Origin: Azolla caroliniana
Lineage: Eukaryota; Polypodiophyta
Direction of reading: 5' to 3'
NCBI GenBank assembly: GCA_043228905.1
Contig: JBHGNT010000011.1
Location: 10,664,001-10,728,000 of the forward strand
Length of the DNA stretch: 64,000 bases
In this document: positions 56,601 through 64,000 of the stretch, piece after piece
Numbering within the stretch: the first letter of the stretch is position 1
Layout of the letters: each line of letters opens with the position of its first letter
Position numbers and translations under genes: made by a program
Notes under the pieces: model-generated
The model's database searches: none
Told to the model about the DNA's origin: nothing
Seen by the model: the letters and a program-made list of their open reading frames with translations, nothing else

Positions 56601-57592
56601 GTGCGCGCGTGAAGAACCGGTTCCCACGCCTTGGTGCGCCGATTCCGCCTATGGACGGTTTTCTTCACGACAACGGTCTTCGGCCGTAGGGCCCACATAG
56701 ATGTTCGGCTACCAATATTTCTTCTTGTCCGAATGCCGATTTCTCTCCGGAAAGTATTAGATGCACATCTTCTAACTTCCGTAACACTTTCTCACAATCA
56801 CGGATATGGTTGACTACAAACCTTCGGCATCCCCGTTCATCCATAGCTTCATCTTTTTCTTCCACCGCACACCCTTTCATCGGAATGTCATCTAGGAACG
56901 GCATCGTTATCTCCAGTATGCAATCCCGGAGCACCTTGTTCATCGCATTCATCATATGTGCGACTGAGTTCGTCGCACCTTGTGGTAGCATACACATCCG
57001 GACTAATCCTATCGGTGTCCACATGGTAGTGATGTCTCGGCTCTCGACGGCTAGTTGGAATTGGTCATATCCGGAGTATAGGTCTCCGATGGAGTATATC
57101 GCACGAACGGCAAATGCTTCCGCGAATTCGTCCACTATCGGACCGACTCCGGAGTTCCGGATCGTGAACTTGTTCACCGGTTGCAAATCTTGAATAAATT
57201 GGAGTGACCCATTCTTCTTCGGAACCGTAAACCATCGATTTGAGTACGGTGCATTTGATGGCTCTAGAATCCCCATCGCCACCTTCTCCTTGAGCAAGTC
57301 GATGATTTTCGGAATATGCGCCCGTGGCACCGGAATCGGCTTCAGGTTCCATGGCACATGGTCAATCGTGAAGATCACCATCGGCTCCACTATCTTCGGG
57401 TCAGCGCATCCTATTTCTTTCGATGTAAATGCAAATGCTCTCCCATGTCGCTCTAGCATCCCACGGAATCGTTCTTCTTCATTCTTTAATAGGAACCCAC
57501 CTCCACCGATCCGAAGTTTCTTCCGGGTCTCATCCGTGAAGGCATGTCCGATATCCATGGACTTCCGAAGTGTCGGATCCCCCGAGACTTCT
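53699..57592 (-). pseudogene. Gypsy-2 pol
   Basis: Reading on the minus strand from 57558: RT with SLQFIQDLQPVNK and MPFLDDIPMKG, interruption by the solo LTR at 56672-55874, then the RT end and RNase H (IVTVDTSPTGIGWVI near 55595), integrase zinc region, MVDIVAMPT, VIADQGELDSD, ANGKIKRGHS, and a GPY-like tail ending at 53699. The third catalytic acidic residue appears as Lys (KIKRGHS against KIERGHS in Gypsy-1). Stops or frameshifts occur near 54350, 54540, 55005 and 55400-55430; the last involves a short tandem duplication of TTTCGATCAC. Not functional. Confidence 0.85.
55874..56672 (+). mobile_element. GC-rich solo LTR within Gypsy-2
   Basis: 799 bp from TGTCGAGATATTACGC to TTCTTCACGACA, with the 4-bp duplication ACGG on both sides (55870-55873 and 56673-56676). 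TTATATAGG near 56374 suggests plus-strand orientation. Removing it rejoins the Gypsy-2 RT in frame. It shares TGTCG...CGACA ends and ACGG target with Gypsy-1, but its interior is unrelated and lacks the hairpins and tRNA-like module. Confidence 0.85.
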
Positions 57593-58003
57593 TGTTATTC
57601 GCTTAGCCGGACAAGGCCTAACACAAGGTGTCACGGAGACACTTCACCAAAGGGTGATTACGGCATAGGATTAAGATTCAACGATTACACCGACTTACGT
57701 AGGTTACACGATTAGATTGCTTGGTTAATTACACGCGTAAGATATAACAGTGATTACAGAACGGAAATCAAGACAGAAGTACAAACATCATAAGCTCTAT
57801 TAATTATCCGCTGTCATTACAATAGGGTCCGGGCCTTTAAATAGGTTTCCGGCCCGTAGTACAAAACGGTGCCTCTCGCACCTATTCGGGATCCGTCCGG
57901 ATCTGGAACGGCATACCGTTTCCAGTCCGTCCGTCCACACTATCCTCATTTACAACCATATATAATTAATTCCGTATTTTGGACTCCTTGCCGGCCGGTA
58001 ACA
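57593..58003 (-). repeat. Gypsy-3 3' LTR
   Basis: 411 bp. Read on the minus strand it starts TGTTACCGG and ends GAATAACA, and Gypsy-2 coding sequence begins right after it. Contains CTATTTAAAGG near 57840 (minus) as a promoter-like box. A purine-rich stretch, AAGGGGCCGAGAAGGG, lies about 45 bp before the LTR start rather than directly beside it, so the exact inner boundary is uncertain. Confidence 0.65.
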
Positions 58004-58055
58004 CATGGCACGCCCGTGGGACAGTACCTTGTACGTCGAACCCTTCTCGGCCCCT

Positions 58056-60689
58056 TCATTGTTCACCCGAATTGTCCAAAATACTTGGTTCAAGAATTTC
58101 CGCTTGTTCTTTCGGTTGTGGTTGTTGCGGCTGTGCTTGCTGCTGCTGCTGTGATTGCGGTTGTGACTGAGGTTGCTCCGGCTGCTCAGTTTGTCTCTCT
58201 GGCTCCTGCATCTCCGTTTGACTGCTTCCGGTCCGGTCTCCTTCCAGTAATGGTTCCTCATCACTGAGGTTGACCGTAACTGGTTCTCGTTCTTTCTCTC
58301 CCCGGATCCGGGACCTCTCGTAGCTTTCAAACTGGATCTGCGCCTCCAGCCTGTCGTCGTCCAGCTGAGCTACAAGTTGCCGGACTTGCTCTAATTGGTC
58401 TTCTGCCAAGGCTTGAAAGTCTTCGGCCAGCTCATCTCTTATGCCGGTGAAGTCTTCGGAAGTCAGCATATAGCAATCATCTCCCTCCTTCCGCCGGTTC
58501 TCTACGTCAGCCCGGAGCAATTGGAGTTCCGCCGCGTTCGTGGCCCACTTGGTCCACCATTTGACGGAGCCGTTGTCAATCAAGCTCTTGGTCTGGTTCA
58601 ACCAGGCCCGCATTATATCTTGGATGCGACTTGCTCCCATTTGTGCTCTGCTTTCCACCACTTGTCGCTCCTCCTTCAACTGCTTGATGAGATTTGCCGT
58701 ATCCTCCGCCTGCTCCCTGTAGCGCGTCAGCTGTCCTTGATATGTCGTTTGCAGCCTCTGCAGTACCTCCGCCGCTCTTTCTTTTTCCGCCTGCTGTTGC
58801 CTGAGGAGCTCTGTCCGAACCTTCTCCGCCTCTTCCAACCGTCTTCTGTTTTCCGCTTGTTCCTTGGCGAATGCGGTTGCGGTCCGATCAACTGCTTGCC
58901 GGAGCTCATCCGTCCGTTCCTTGTGCTCCGTTTGCAACCGTTTATACTCCCGGTGCAATTGCTCAAATTCCTCCGTTTTTTGTTTGAGCTTGCCGTTGAT
59001 CTGGCGATTGTTCCGGTCCTCCCGGTCCTTTACCTGCCGGAGTTCCTCTTTCAGGCGCTCTACTTCTGTTTCGGCGTTCCTCCGGAGCTTGTCCTTCTCT
59101 TGCAGCATTTTCTCCTTTTCCTCCTTGAGCCGGTCGTAAGCTTGGTGGCCTTTCCGTAAGCTCTCCTCGGCCCGGCGTAGATTCTCAGCAGTCTTTTTGA
59201 GTTCTGCCTCCGCTGCCGTCTTCAATTCTCTTTCGCGGCTCCTCAGCGCTTCTTGGGCAGCAAGCTCATCCTTTAAATCCGCAAGCTCTTGGGCTTGTGC
59301 CGCATTTCTCTCCGGAACGGTTTCCGTTGCCGGGGTCTGATTGCTATGTAAAGGTTGATTTGATACTTTATTCTGTACATTGCCCGGAGTCACCGGTGCT
59401 TGGACTTGTGTTTCCCTTGTGACCCTGTCCAAGTCTTCTTCAAGGCTCCGGATTCTGGACCGGGCCGTCTCTAGATCTACGGTTGTGACGAGCAACCGTT
59501 CCTGGTGCGTTCTCTCTTCCGCCTCTATATACTCGACCACTCCGGCGATTTGCTCGCCTACCCACCGTAGCCACATGCTACTGGTGCCCTGTTGCTGTAC
59601 TGGTCGAGTCGCCTCATTCACCGTGGAATTGTCTGGCCTGATTGCCTGCATATGCCATTCTGGTTCTACTCCTTGGCCGCCGTGTGCTCTGGCTGGGCTC
59701 GCCGGCTGTTGAGTTCCGGTTCTCGCCGTCTCCGGAGCCGTTGGACTGACTTCTTCTATAGAAGTCGACAAGACCGGTTCCCTACGTACCGGTTCCGGTT
59801 CTTCCCTTGTGGTTTGCTCAGGTTGAGTTGGGGGCGTCTCTGCCTCTCGCGGGTACAACCGCTCCCCTCCTGCCTCGGCGATCCTACTTCTTGACCGTCG
59901 TTGGAGGTGCTCTTCTGGCTCCTCCGTTTCCTCTTCCTGTGTCACGGCATGTTTCGGTGCCGTCAAGGGTTCCGGTTCCTTCTGTCCCGGTCTCCGTAAG
60001 GTTATCTTGACGGGTCGGACCGGTGACACCTCCTCCGGTTCTGGGGCCCGTTTCTTTCCTTTCGTCGCCTTCGACGCCAGCAGCTGCTGTCGTTTGGACG
60101 CCGGCTTCGAGGTGCTCCCTTCCGATACTCTTGGCCGCTTCTTTGGCTGGACGGTCTCCACCGGCGGCACGAGCAATGTTATCCATTGAGCTACGGCGTG
60201 CCACAGCTTCCGGCCCTCCTTGCCGTCCTTCCCTCGTACCATGTCGATTGCCATGCACAGCCCGTCTGCAATCAGCACCGGCCAGTCCACCTTGACCCCT
60301 TCATAGGTGGCTATGATCATCCCTGCCCGATTTTTTGGCATGACAGGGGGTCGGGGGTACACGTGACCGTACTCATGCAGCACTCGAGCTATCTCCCTGA
60401 ATAGCGGATCTTCGCCGCCCTGCGTCCGATAGCCTTTGCCGGCAACAGAGTACTCACCGAAATATCGGGTGAGTTGCTCCGAGGTTGGGTTATCGATCTG
60501 AAAGATTCCTCCCTCCGGAAGGCCTGTTAGCGCGCGGATCGCTTCCTCGGTGATGACCTCTGTGGCGAGCTCCTTGATGACCCGGTCGGCTTCTCTGTGC
60601 GGCGGTGCCTCCATGATGGCCAAGAACCCCTCCAGTCCGTTTTGCCTGAACCATTTCCTGGCCGCTTCCGACAGCGTTTGGGGTTCCAT
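58056..60689 (-). CDS. Gypsy-3 extra ORF: long coiled-coil protein of unknown function (877 residues)
   Basis: Uninterrupted on the minus strand, starting at the ATG at 60689 (MEPQTLSEAARKWF). Residues 1-190 look folded, with blocks LTGLPEGGIFQIDNPTSEQL and DWPVLIADGLCMAIDMVRG. A basic, Pro-rich region follows, then long heptad-like coiled coil at about 383-427 and 463-700 (for example LKDELAAQEALRSRERELK), and a Gln/Pro-rich tail at about 833-870. I see no signal peptide or membrane span, so it is not an obvious envelope. It has no zinc knuckle, protease or RT motif. The frame remains open upstream to about 60989, but without an ATG before METFSF, so the start is a choice. The function is unknown; the position after pol is that of the extra ORFs of Athila/Tat elements. 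Confidence 0.72.
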   Translation of the reverse strand: MEPQTLSEAARKWFRQNGLEGFLAIMEAPPHREADRVIKELATEVITEEAIRALTGLPEGGIFQIDNPTSEQLTRYFGEYSVAGKGYRTQGGEDPLFREIARVLHEYGHVYPRPPVMPKNRAGMIIATYEGVKVDWPVLIADGLCMAIDMVRGKDGKEGRKLWHAVAQWITLLVPPVETVQPKKRPRVSEGSTSKPASKRQQLLASKATKGKKRAPEPEEVSPVRPVKITLRRPGQKEPEPLTAPKHAVTQEEETEEPEEHLQRRSRSRIAEAGGERLYPREAETPPTQPEQTTREEPEPVRREPVLSTSIEEVSPTAPETARTGTQQPASPARAHGGQGVEPEWHMQAIRPDNSTVNEATRPVQQQGTSSMWLRWVGEQIAGVVEYIEAEERTHQERLLVTTVDLETARSRIRSLEEDLDRVTRETQVQAPVTPGNVQNKVSNQPLHSNQTPATETVPERNAAQAQELADLKDELAAQEALRSRERELKTAAEAELKKTAENLRRAEESLRKGHQAYDRLKEEKEKMLQEKDKLRRNAETEVERLKEELRQVKDREDRNNRQINGKLKQKTEEFEQLHREYKRLQTEHKERTDELRQAVDRTATAFAKEQAENRRRLEEAEKVRTELLRQQQAEKERAAEVLQRLQTTYQGQLTRYREQAEDTANLIKQLKEERQVVESRAQMGASRIQDIMRAWLNQTKSLIDNGSVKWWTKWATNAAELQLLRADVENRRKEGDDCYMLTSEDFTGIRDELAEDFQALAEDQLEQVRQLVAQLDDDRLEAQIQFESYERSRIRGEKEREPVTVNLSDEEPLLEGDRTGSSQTEMQEPERQTEQPEQPQSQPQSQQQQQAQPQQPQPKEQAEILEPSILDNSGEQ

Positions 60690-61018
60690 GTCTGCTTCAA
60701 GGTCGAGGGAAGATGGCGAGGTAGAGTGGTGATGAGAGTGAGAGCGAGAGAGAGAGCGTTCTGAGCGCGGAGGTTCTCTGCGTGCAGGTTCGCGTTTGCT
60801 CAGCTTCCACTGTCTTGGTGCTTCTGTGCTTCTTGGCTCGCGAAATGAAAAGGTCTCCATGCGTTCTGCTTCTTCTTTGTGCGTTTTGGCGCCTTTTTCG
60901 AGCATGCACACGTCGTGTACCCATTTAGTATTAAGTAGCGTGGCGTCTCTTAAATGCCCACTACGTACCTTTTCGCGCCTCGCTTTCACACCCGTTCATA
61001 CCTCGATTTTTAATGATG

Positions 61019-61044
61019 TTTTTTTTTTTTTTTTTTTTTTTTTT
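61019..61044. repeat. T26 homopolymer between Gypsy-3 pol and extra ORF
   Basis: 26 consecutive T on the plus strand (A on the element's coding strand), located 25 bp after the pol stop. CATTAAA-type sequences flank it on both sides. Confidence 0.9.
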
Positions 61045-61069
61045 CAGTCTTTAATGACGGTGTGTGACC

Positions 61070-64000
61070 TTACACATCCGTAGGTCCCTTCGGACCCTGA
61101 CCGTTTTCCTTCCGGGTTGCCGTGTCTTCCTTTGTCTCTGCTACGGGTTCCCCGTCGTCTTTTTCTTCCGGATCGATCCGTACCGATCCCGGACAGGTTC
61201 CTGGTGTAGTGCCGGTGAGCTGCATAAACGGGTTCTTTGGCATCGGTCCTTTATAGGGTTTTAGTCGAAATCCGTTTACCCACTTGCCTAGTACTTCACC
61301 GGCAAGTGTCCCTATCTGATAGGACCCGTTGTATTCCCGTGTCAGCCAATACGGGCCTGTCCATCTGAACCGGAGTTTACCCGGCATTTTGCCCATCCTC
61401 GTTTGGAAGACTAGAACCGGCTTTCCGATTTCGAACATCTTTTCGTTACCTTTTCGGTGACGGTCAACGAACGCTTTCCGTCGTCGTTGCTCCAGTTCCA
61501 TGTGGAGGATGCTGGCCAGCCGTTGCTCCTCCAGTTCGCATAGTGCTGCTAGCCGCATTTCCTCCGACTTCTTTTCATTCAGGCGTTCCCGTAGTTGGAT
61601 CCGTAAGCTTGGTACCTGAAACTCGACCGGCATGACCGCTTCCAAGCCGAATGCTAACCGGAACGGTGTTGTCCGGATACTTGTTTTGTATGCCGTTCTG
61701 TACGCCCATAGCGCGCTATTGAGCTTTGTATCCCAGTCCGTCCGGTTTTCGTTGACGATTTTGCGGAGAATGTTCTGCAGCGTTTTGTTGGTGGATTCCG
61801 CCAACCCGTTCGCCTGTGGGTAGTACGGTGTGCTTCTTTTATGCACCACGGCATAGAACGTTGTTAAGCTTTCCACTACCTGGCCGAGGAAATGCCCTCC
61901 TTGGTCGCTGATCAGTTCAATCGGACATCCATATCGGCACCAAATGTTTTCGTATAGGAATTTTGCTGTGGATGACGCGGTGTTGTCTCTCAGGGCCTTA
62001 GCTTCCACCCATTTCGTGCAATAATCCGTTGCCACGATGACATAACGATTACCCGTTCTCATTGCCGGTGGCTTGAACGGTCCGACAAAATCCAACCCCC
62101 ACTTCTGGAATGGCTCTAGTGGAAGTACCGGTTGGTGTGGCATTCGTGCTTGCTCCGTAGGCTGGCCCATTCGTTGGCATAGGTCACATTCCTTAGCATA
62201 CTTGACGGCGTCTTTTAACGTCGTGGGCCACCACAAGCCGCTCTGCCATACTTTCCTCGCCGTCGCTTCCCCGGCATAGTGTCCTCCGGCAACCCCACAG
62301 TGTGCTTCCCGTAAAATTACTTCTTTCTCGTCACTACGGACTGCCCGTCGCCATATTCCATCTGCTCCTTTGTGGTAGAGAGTGTCCCGTAACAGACAGA
62401 AATTGCGGCTCTGCACCGCCAGTCGTTTCCTCTCGTCCCGGTTCATTTCCTCCGGTGGCAGGCCCGTGCTTAGGAACTGGTGCATGTTTGTCAGCCATTT
62501 ATCTTCTGATGCCACCGTGTCGTCCGCTGCCGTTTCCGGGGTGATACGGAATAACTCCGCGTCCGGGAATTCATCCGCTACTCCGTCGCCTGGTTCTCCG
62601 GACTCTAACCGGCTCAGGTAGTCTGCTACGGCATGCTGGATACCGGGCCGGTGGAAAATCTCGAATTCGAACTCCTGCAACAGCAAGGTCCAACGGGCCA
62701 ACTTACCGGTCAGGGACGCCTTGGAAACTAAGTAGAGGAGCGCCGAGTGATCCACATGGAAGGAGAACTTCCTTCCCAATAGGTAGTGACGAAACTTTGT
62801 GACACTGTAGATCATGCCGAGGGCCTCCCGTTCCGTCGTTGAATAGTTCTTCTCCGCTTGGGACAGCTTCCGGCTGGCGTAATATACCGGCCGGTACCAT
62901 TTGGGCTCCGTAAGCTGCATTAAGGCGCTGCCAATCGCGATGTCGGACGCGTCCACGAACACGTGAAATTCCTTGCTCCAATCCGGAGGCTGTACGACGG
63001 GTGCTTGCGATAAAAGTACCTTCAGGGCATTGTATGCCTTATCCTCCGTCTCCGTCCATTGGAACGGTGTCCGATGTACCGCGGTGTGTAATGGTGTCGC
63101 CAAGTCCGCCAAGTGACGGAGCATCCGGCTATGCCACCGGATTTGTCCTAAAAATCGGCTTAGTGCTTTGGCCGTTTTCGGCGCCGGTGCCCCTAGTATG
63201 GCGTTTACTTTGTCCGGGTCGACCGCAATGCCCTCCTTACTTACGATGTGTCCCAGCAATATTCCACTTGAAACCCCAAAGATGCATTTTGCTGGGTTTA
63301 AGCTTAGCCGGTATAACCTGCACTTTTCAAGGCATAACCGTAGGTGCTGCAAATGGTCTTTTCCCCGGCTATAGACTGCAAAATCATCTAGGAAAACTTG
63401 CATGAAGGCAGGAATGTATTCGCCGAAGATCTCCATGATGATTCGCTGGAACGTTGCTGGTGCCGTTTTTAGGCCGAACATCATGACTTCGGCCACAAAC
63501 ACCCCCCATTCGGTGACGAACGCTGTCTTTTCCTGGTCGTCCGGGTGCATCCGGATTTGATTGTACCCGCTGAACCCGTCTAAAAAGCTATAAACTTCAT
63601 GACCGGCGACGGCATCCAGTACTCCGTCCGTGAACGGAAGAGGGAATGCATCCGTAATTGTGGCGGCATTTAGTTTCCTGTAATCAACACACACACGGAT
63701 TTTACCGTTTTTCTTGGGGACGACGACGATGGGGCTTAGCCACGTCGCTTTCTTTACTGGCCGGATGAAGCCCACTCTTAGGAGTTTGTCGATTTCCTCC
63801 TTCACTTTGGCGGCGTAGTTGGGGTTCATTCGGTATCGTCTTTGCGCCACTGGTTTCGCGTCCTTGCCTAAGTGGATCTGATGCTGATATAATTGAGGGT
63901 CCAGCCCTCGCATGTCTTCGTATGACCAGGCGAATACGTCGCGAAACTCCGTGAGAAGTTTGATCATCGCCGCTTTATCTTCCGGCTTCATTTCTTTGGC
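61070..64000 (-). CDS. Gypsy-3 pol (partial): RT, RNase H, integrase
   Basis: Open from the window edge through to 61070, at least 976 residues, with no stop or frameshift. RT: IVVVPKKNGKIRVCVDYRKL, FLDGFSGYNQIRMHPDDQEK and the catalytic FLDDF (about 63380-63395). RNase H: FHVFVDASDIAIGSAL. Integrase: zinc residues in HCGVAGGHY and CDLC, then GLDFVGPF, ISDQGGHF and ANGLAESTNK for the D-D-E triad. The end has RWTGPYWLTREYNG, a GPY/F-like module. An intact pol suggests recent activity. Upstream protease and gag would be beyond 64000. The fragment at 51958-52761 is a second, decayed copy of the same lineage. Confidence 0.9.
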   Translation of the reverse strand, partial: AKEMKPEDKAAMIKLLTEFRDVFAWSYEDMRGLDPQLYQHQIHLGKDAKPVAQRRYRMNPNYAAKVKEEIDKLLRVGFIRPVKKATWLSPIVVVPKKNGKIRVCVDYRKLNAATITDAFPLPFTDGVLDAVAGHEVYSFLDGFSGYNQIRMHPDDQEKTAFVTEWGVFVAEVMMFGLKTAPATFQRIIMEIFGEYIPAFMQVFLDDFAVYSRGKDHLQHLRLCLEKCRLYRLSLNPAKCIFGVSSGILLGHIVSKEGIAVDPDKVNAILGAPAPKTAKALSRFLGQIRWHSRMLRHLADLATPLHTAVHRTPFQWTETEDKAYNALKVLLSQAPVVQPPDWSKEFHVFVDASDIAIGSALMQLTEPKWYRPVYYASRKLSQAEKNYSTTEREALGMIYSVTKFRHYLLGRKFSFHVDHSALLYLVSKASLTGKLARWTLLLQEFEFEIFHRPGIQHAVADYLSRLESGEPGDGVADEFPDAELFRITPETAADDTVASEDKWLTNMHQFLSTGLPPEEMNRDERKRLAVQSRNFCLLRDTLYHKGADGIWRRAVRSDEKEVILREAHCGVAGGHYAGEATARKVWQSGLWWPTTLKDAVKYAKECDLCQRMGQPTEQARMPHQPVLPLEPFQKWGLDFVGPFKPPAMRTGNRYVIVATDYCTKWVEAKALRDNTASSTAKFLYENIWCRYGCPIELISDQGGHFLGQVVESLTTFYAVVHKRSTPYYPQANGLAESTNKTLQNILRKIVNENRTDWDTKLNSALWAYRTAYKTSIRTTPFRLAFGLEAVMPVEFQVPSLRIQLRERLNEKKSEEMRLAALCELEEQRLASILHMELEQRRRKAFVDRHRKGNEKMFEIGKPVLVFQTRMGKMPGKLRFRWTGPYWLTREYNGSYQIGTLAGEVLGKWVNGFRLKPYKGPMPKNPFMQLTGTTPGTCPGSVRIDPEEKDDGEPVAETKEDTATRKENGQGPKGPTDV

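Larger units (their letters stand above)
52762..57592 (-). mobile_element. Gypsy-2: decayed relative of Gypsy-1, minus strand, 5' part outside window
   Basis: 3' LTR at 52762-53642 (reading minus), then the purine tract and pol in reverse order up to 57592, where Gypsy-3 cuts it. The left target duplication is ACGT (52758-52761). The coding sequence is clearly homologous to Gypsy-1 pol but has several stops and frameshifts, and a solo LTR has inserted at 55874-56672. Gag and the 5' LTR presumably lie beyond 64000, on the far side of Gypsy-3. Confidence 0.82.
57593..64000 (-). mobile_element. Gypsy-3: Athila-like Gypsy element with extra ORF, runs past the window
   Basis: Minus strand: pol open from the window edge to 61070, an A-rich tract, an 877-residue extra ORF (60689-58056), then a 3' LTR (58003-57593). 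The RT opening VCVDYRKLNAATITDAFPLP and FLDGFSGYNQI resemble the Athila/Tat branch, in which an additional ORF after pol is common. It is inserted in Gypsy-2 at 57592. The 5' LTR and gag are outside the window. Confidence 0.8.

Noticed and set aside
57629-58023. Alternative LTR boundaries for Gypsy-3 (TGTCAC...GGGACA)
   Set aside because: The TGTTA...TAACA pair at 57593-58003 ends exactly where Gypsy-2 coding sequence begins, which is the better boundary.
58395-59159. Long plus-strand ORFs opposite the Gypsy-3 extra ORF
   Set aside because: Leu/Arg-rich mirror translations of the Glu/Lys-rich coiled coil; no motifs and no start context.
60690-60989. 100-residue N-terminal extension of the Gypsy-3 extra ORF
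   Set aside because: It would need a non-ATG start, and its composition (Arg/Ser/His-rich, low complexity) looks like leader sequence; kept only as a possibility.

Overview
This window is nuclear DNA from a land plant. The evidence is three spliced genes with GT-AG introns (one encoding a chloroplast-type protein), and dense Copia, Gypsy, LINE and hAT-like mobile DNA. The mixture of elements (a CENP-B/pogo-type transposase fragment, a Gypsy pol unlike the usual angiosperm chromoviruses, long TE-filled introns) makes me favour a fern or another non-flowering plant. That placement is inference and no species can be named from the sequence alone.

Host genes. Three genes are supported exon by exon: (1) 2016-4832 minus, a five-exon NAD(P)-binding Rossmann protein resembling Arabidopsis At2g34460; (2) 22883-30547 plus, a four-exon isoprenylcysteine carboxyl methyltransferase (ICMT/STE14) whose 6.9-kb first intron is filled with LINE debris and whose last intron has minor-spliceosome (U12) signals; (3) 32563-38337 minus, an eleven-exon WD40 protein of 342 residues. 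ICMT and the WD40 gene are convergent.

Mobile DNA. The window opens in a LINE 3' tail (1-175). A decayed Copia element (Copia-1, 6070-11136) carries an unusual fully palindromic 5' LTR, a captured pogo/CENP-B transposase fragment and a solo Gypsy LTR. An old LINE (LINE-A, about 11.8-22.76 kb) is split by a younger LINE (LINE-B, 13506-19340, with target duplication and poly-A), by an hAT-like MITE and by solo LTRs. A third LINE type (LINE-C, LINE-D and 3' fragments) sits in the ICMT intron, beside the WD40 gene and at the left edge. Its copies share a 3'-terminal stem-loop and a microsatellite tail.

From 40.4 kb to the end the window is a nest of LTR retrotransposons. Copia-2 (from 40447) is broken by an hAT-like element (41777-42553) and by a nearly intact young Gypsy (Gypsy-1, 44106-51702). 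It resumes at 51703 and is fused at about 51957 to a fragment of another Gypsy. That fragment is broken by a minus-strand decayed relative of Gypsy-1 (Gypsy-2, from 52762), which contains a solo LTR (55874-56672) and is cut at 57592 by a minus-strand Athila-like Gypsy (Gypsy-3, 57593 to beyond 64000). Gypsy-3 has an extra 877-residue coiled-coil ORF after pol.

The most interesting signals are in the Gypsy-1/Gypsy-2 LTR family. Its insertions have 4-bp target duplications of the form ACGT or ACGG. Its LTRs carry repeated hairpins with a GGATT-type loop and compensatory stem changes, and a tRNA-like A-box/B-box module in antisense orientation. No CRISPR array, prokaryotic operon, rRNA gene or convincing functional tRNA gene was seen.
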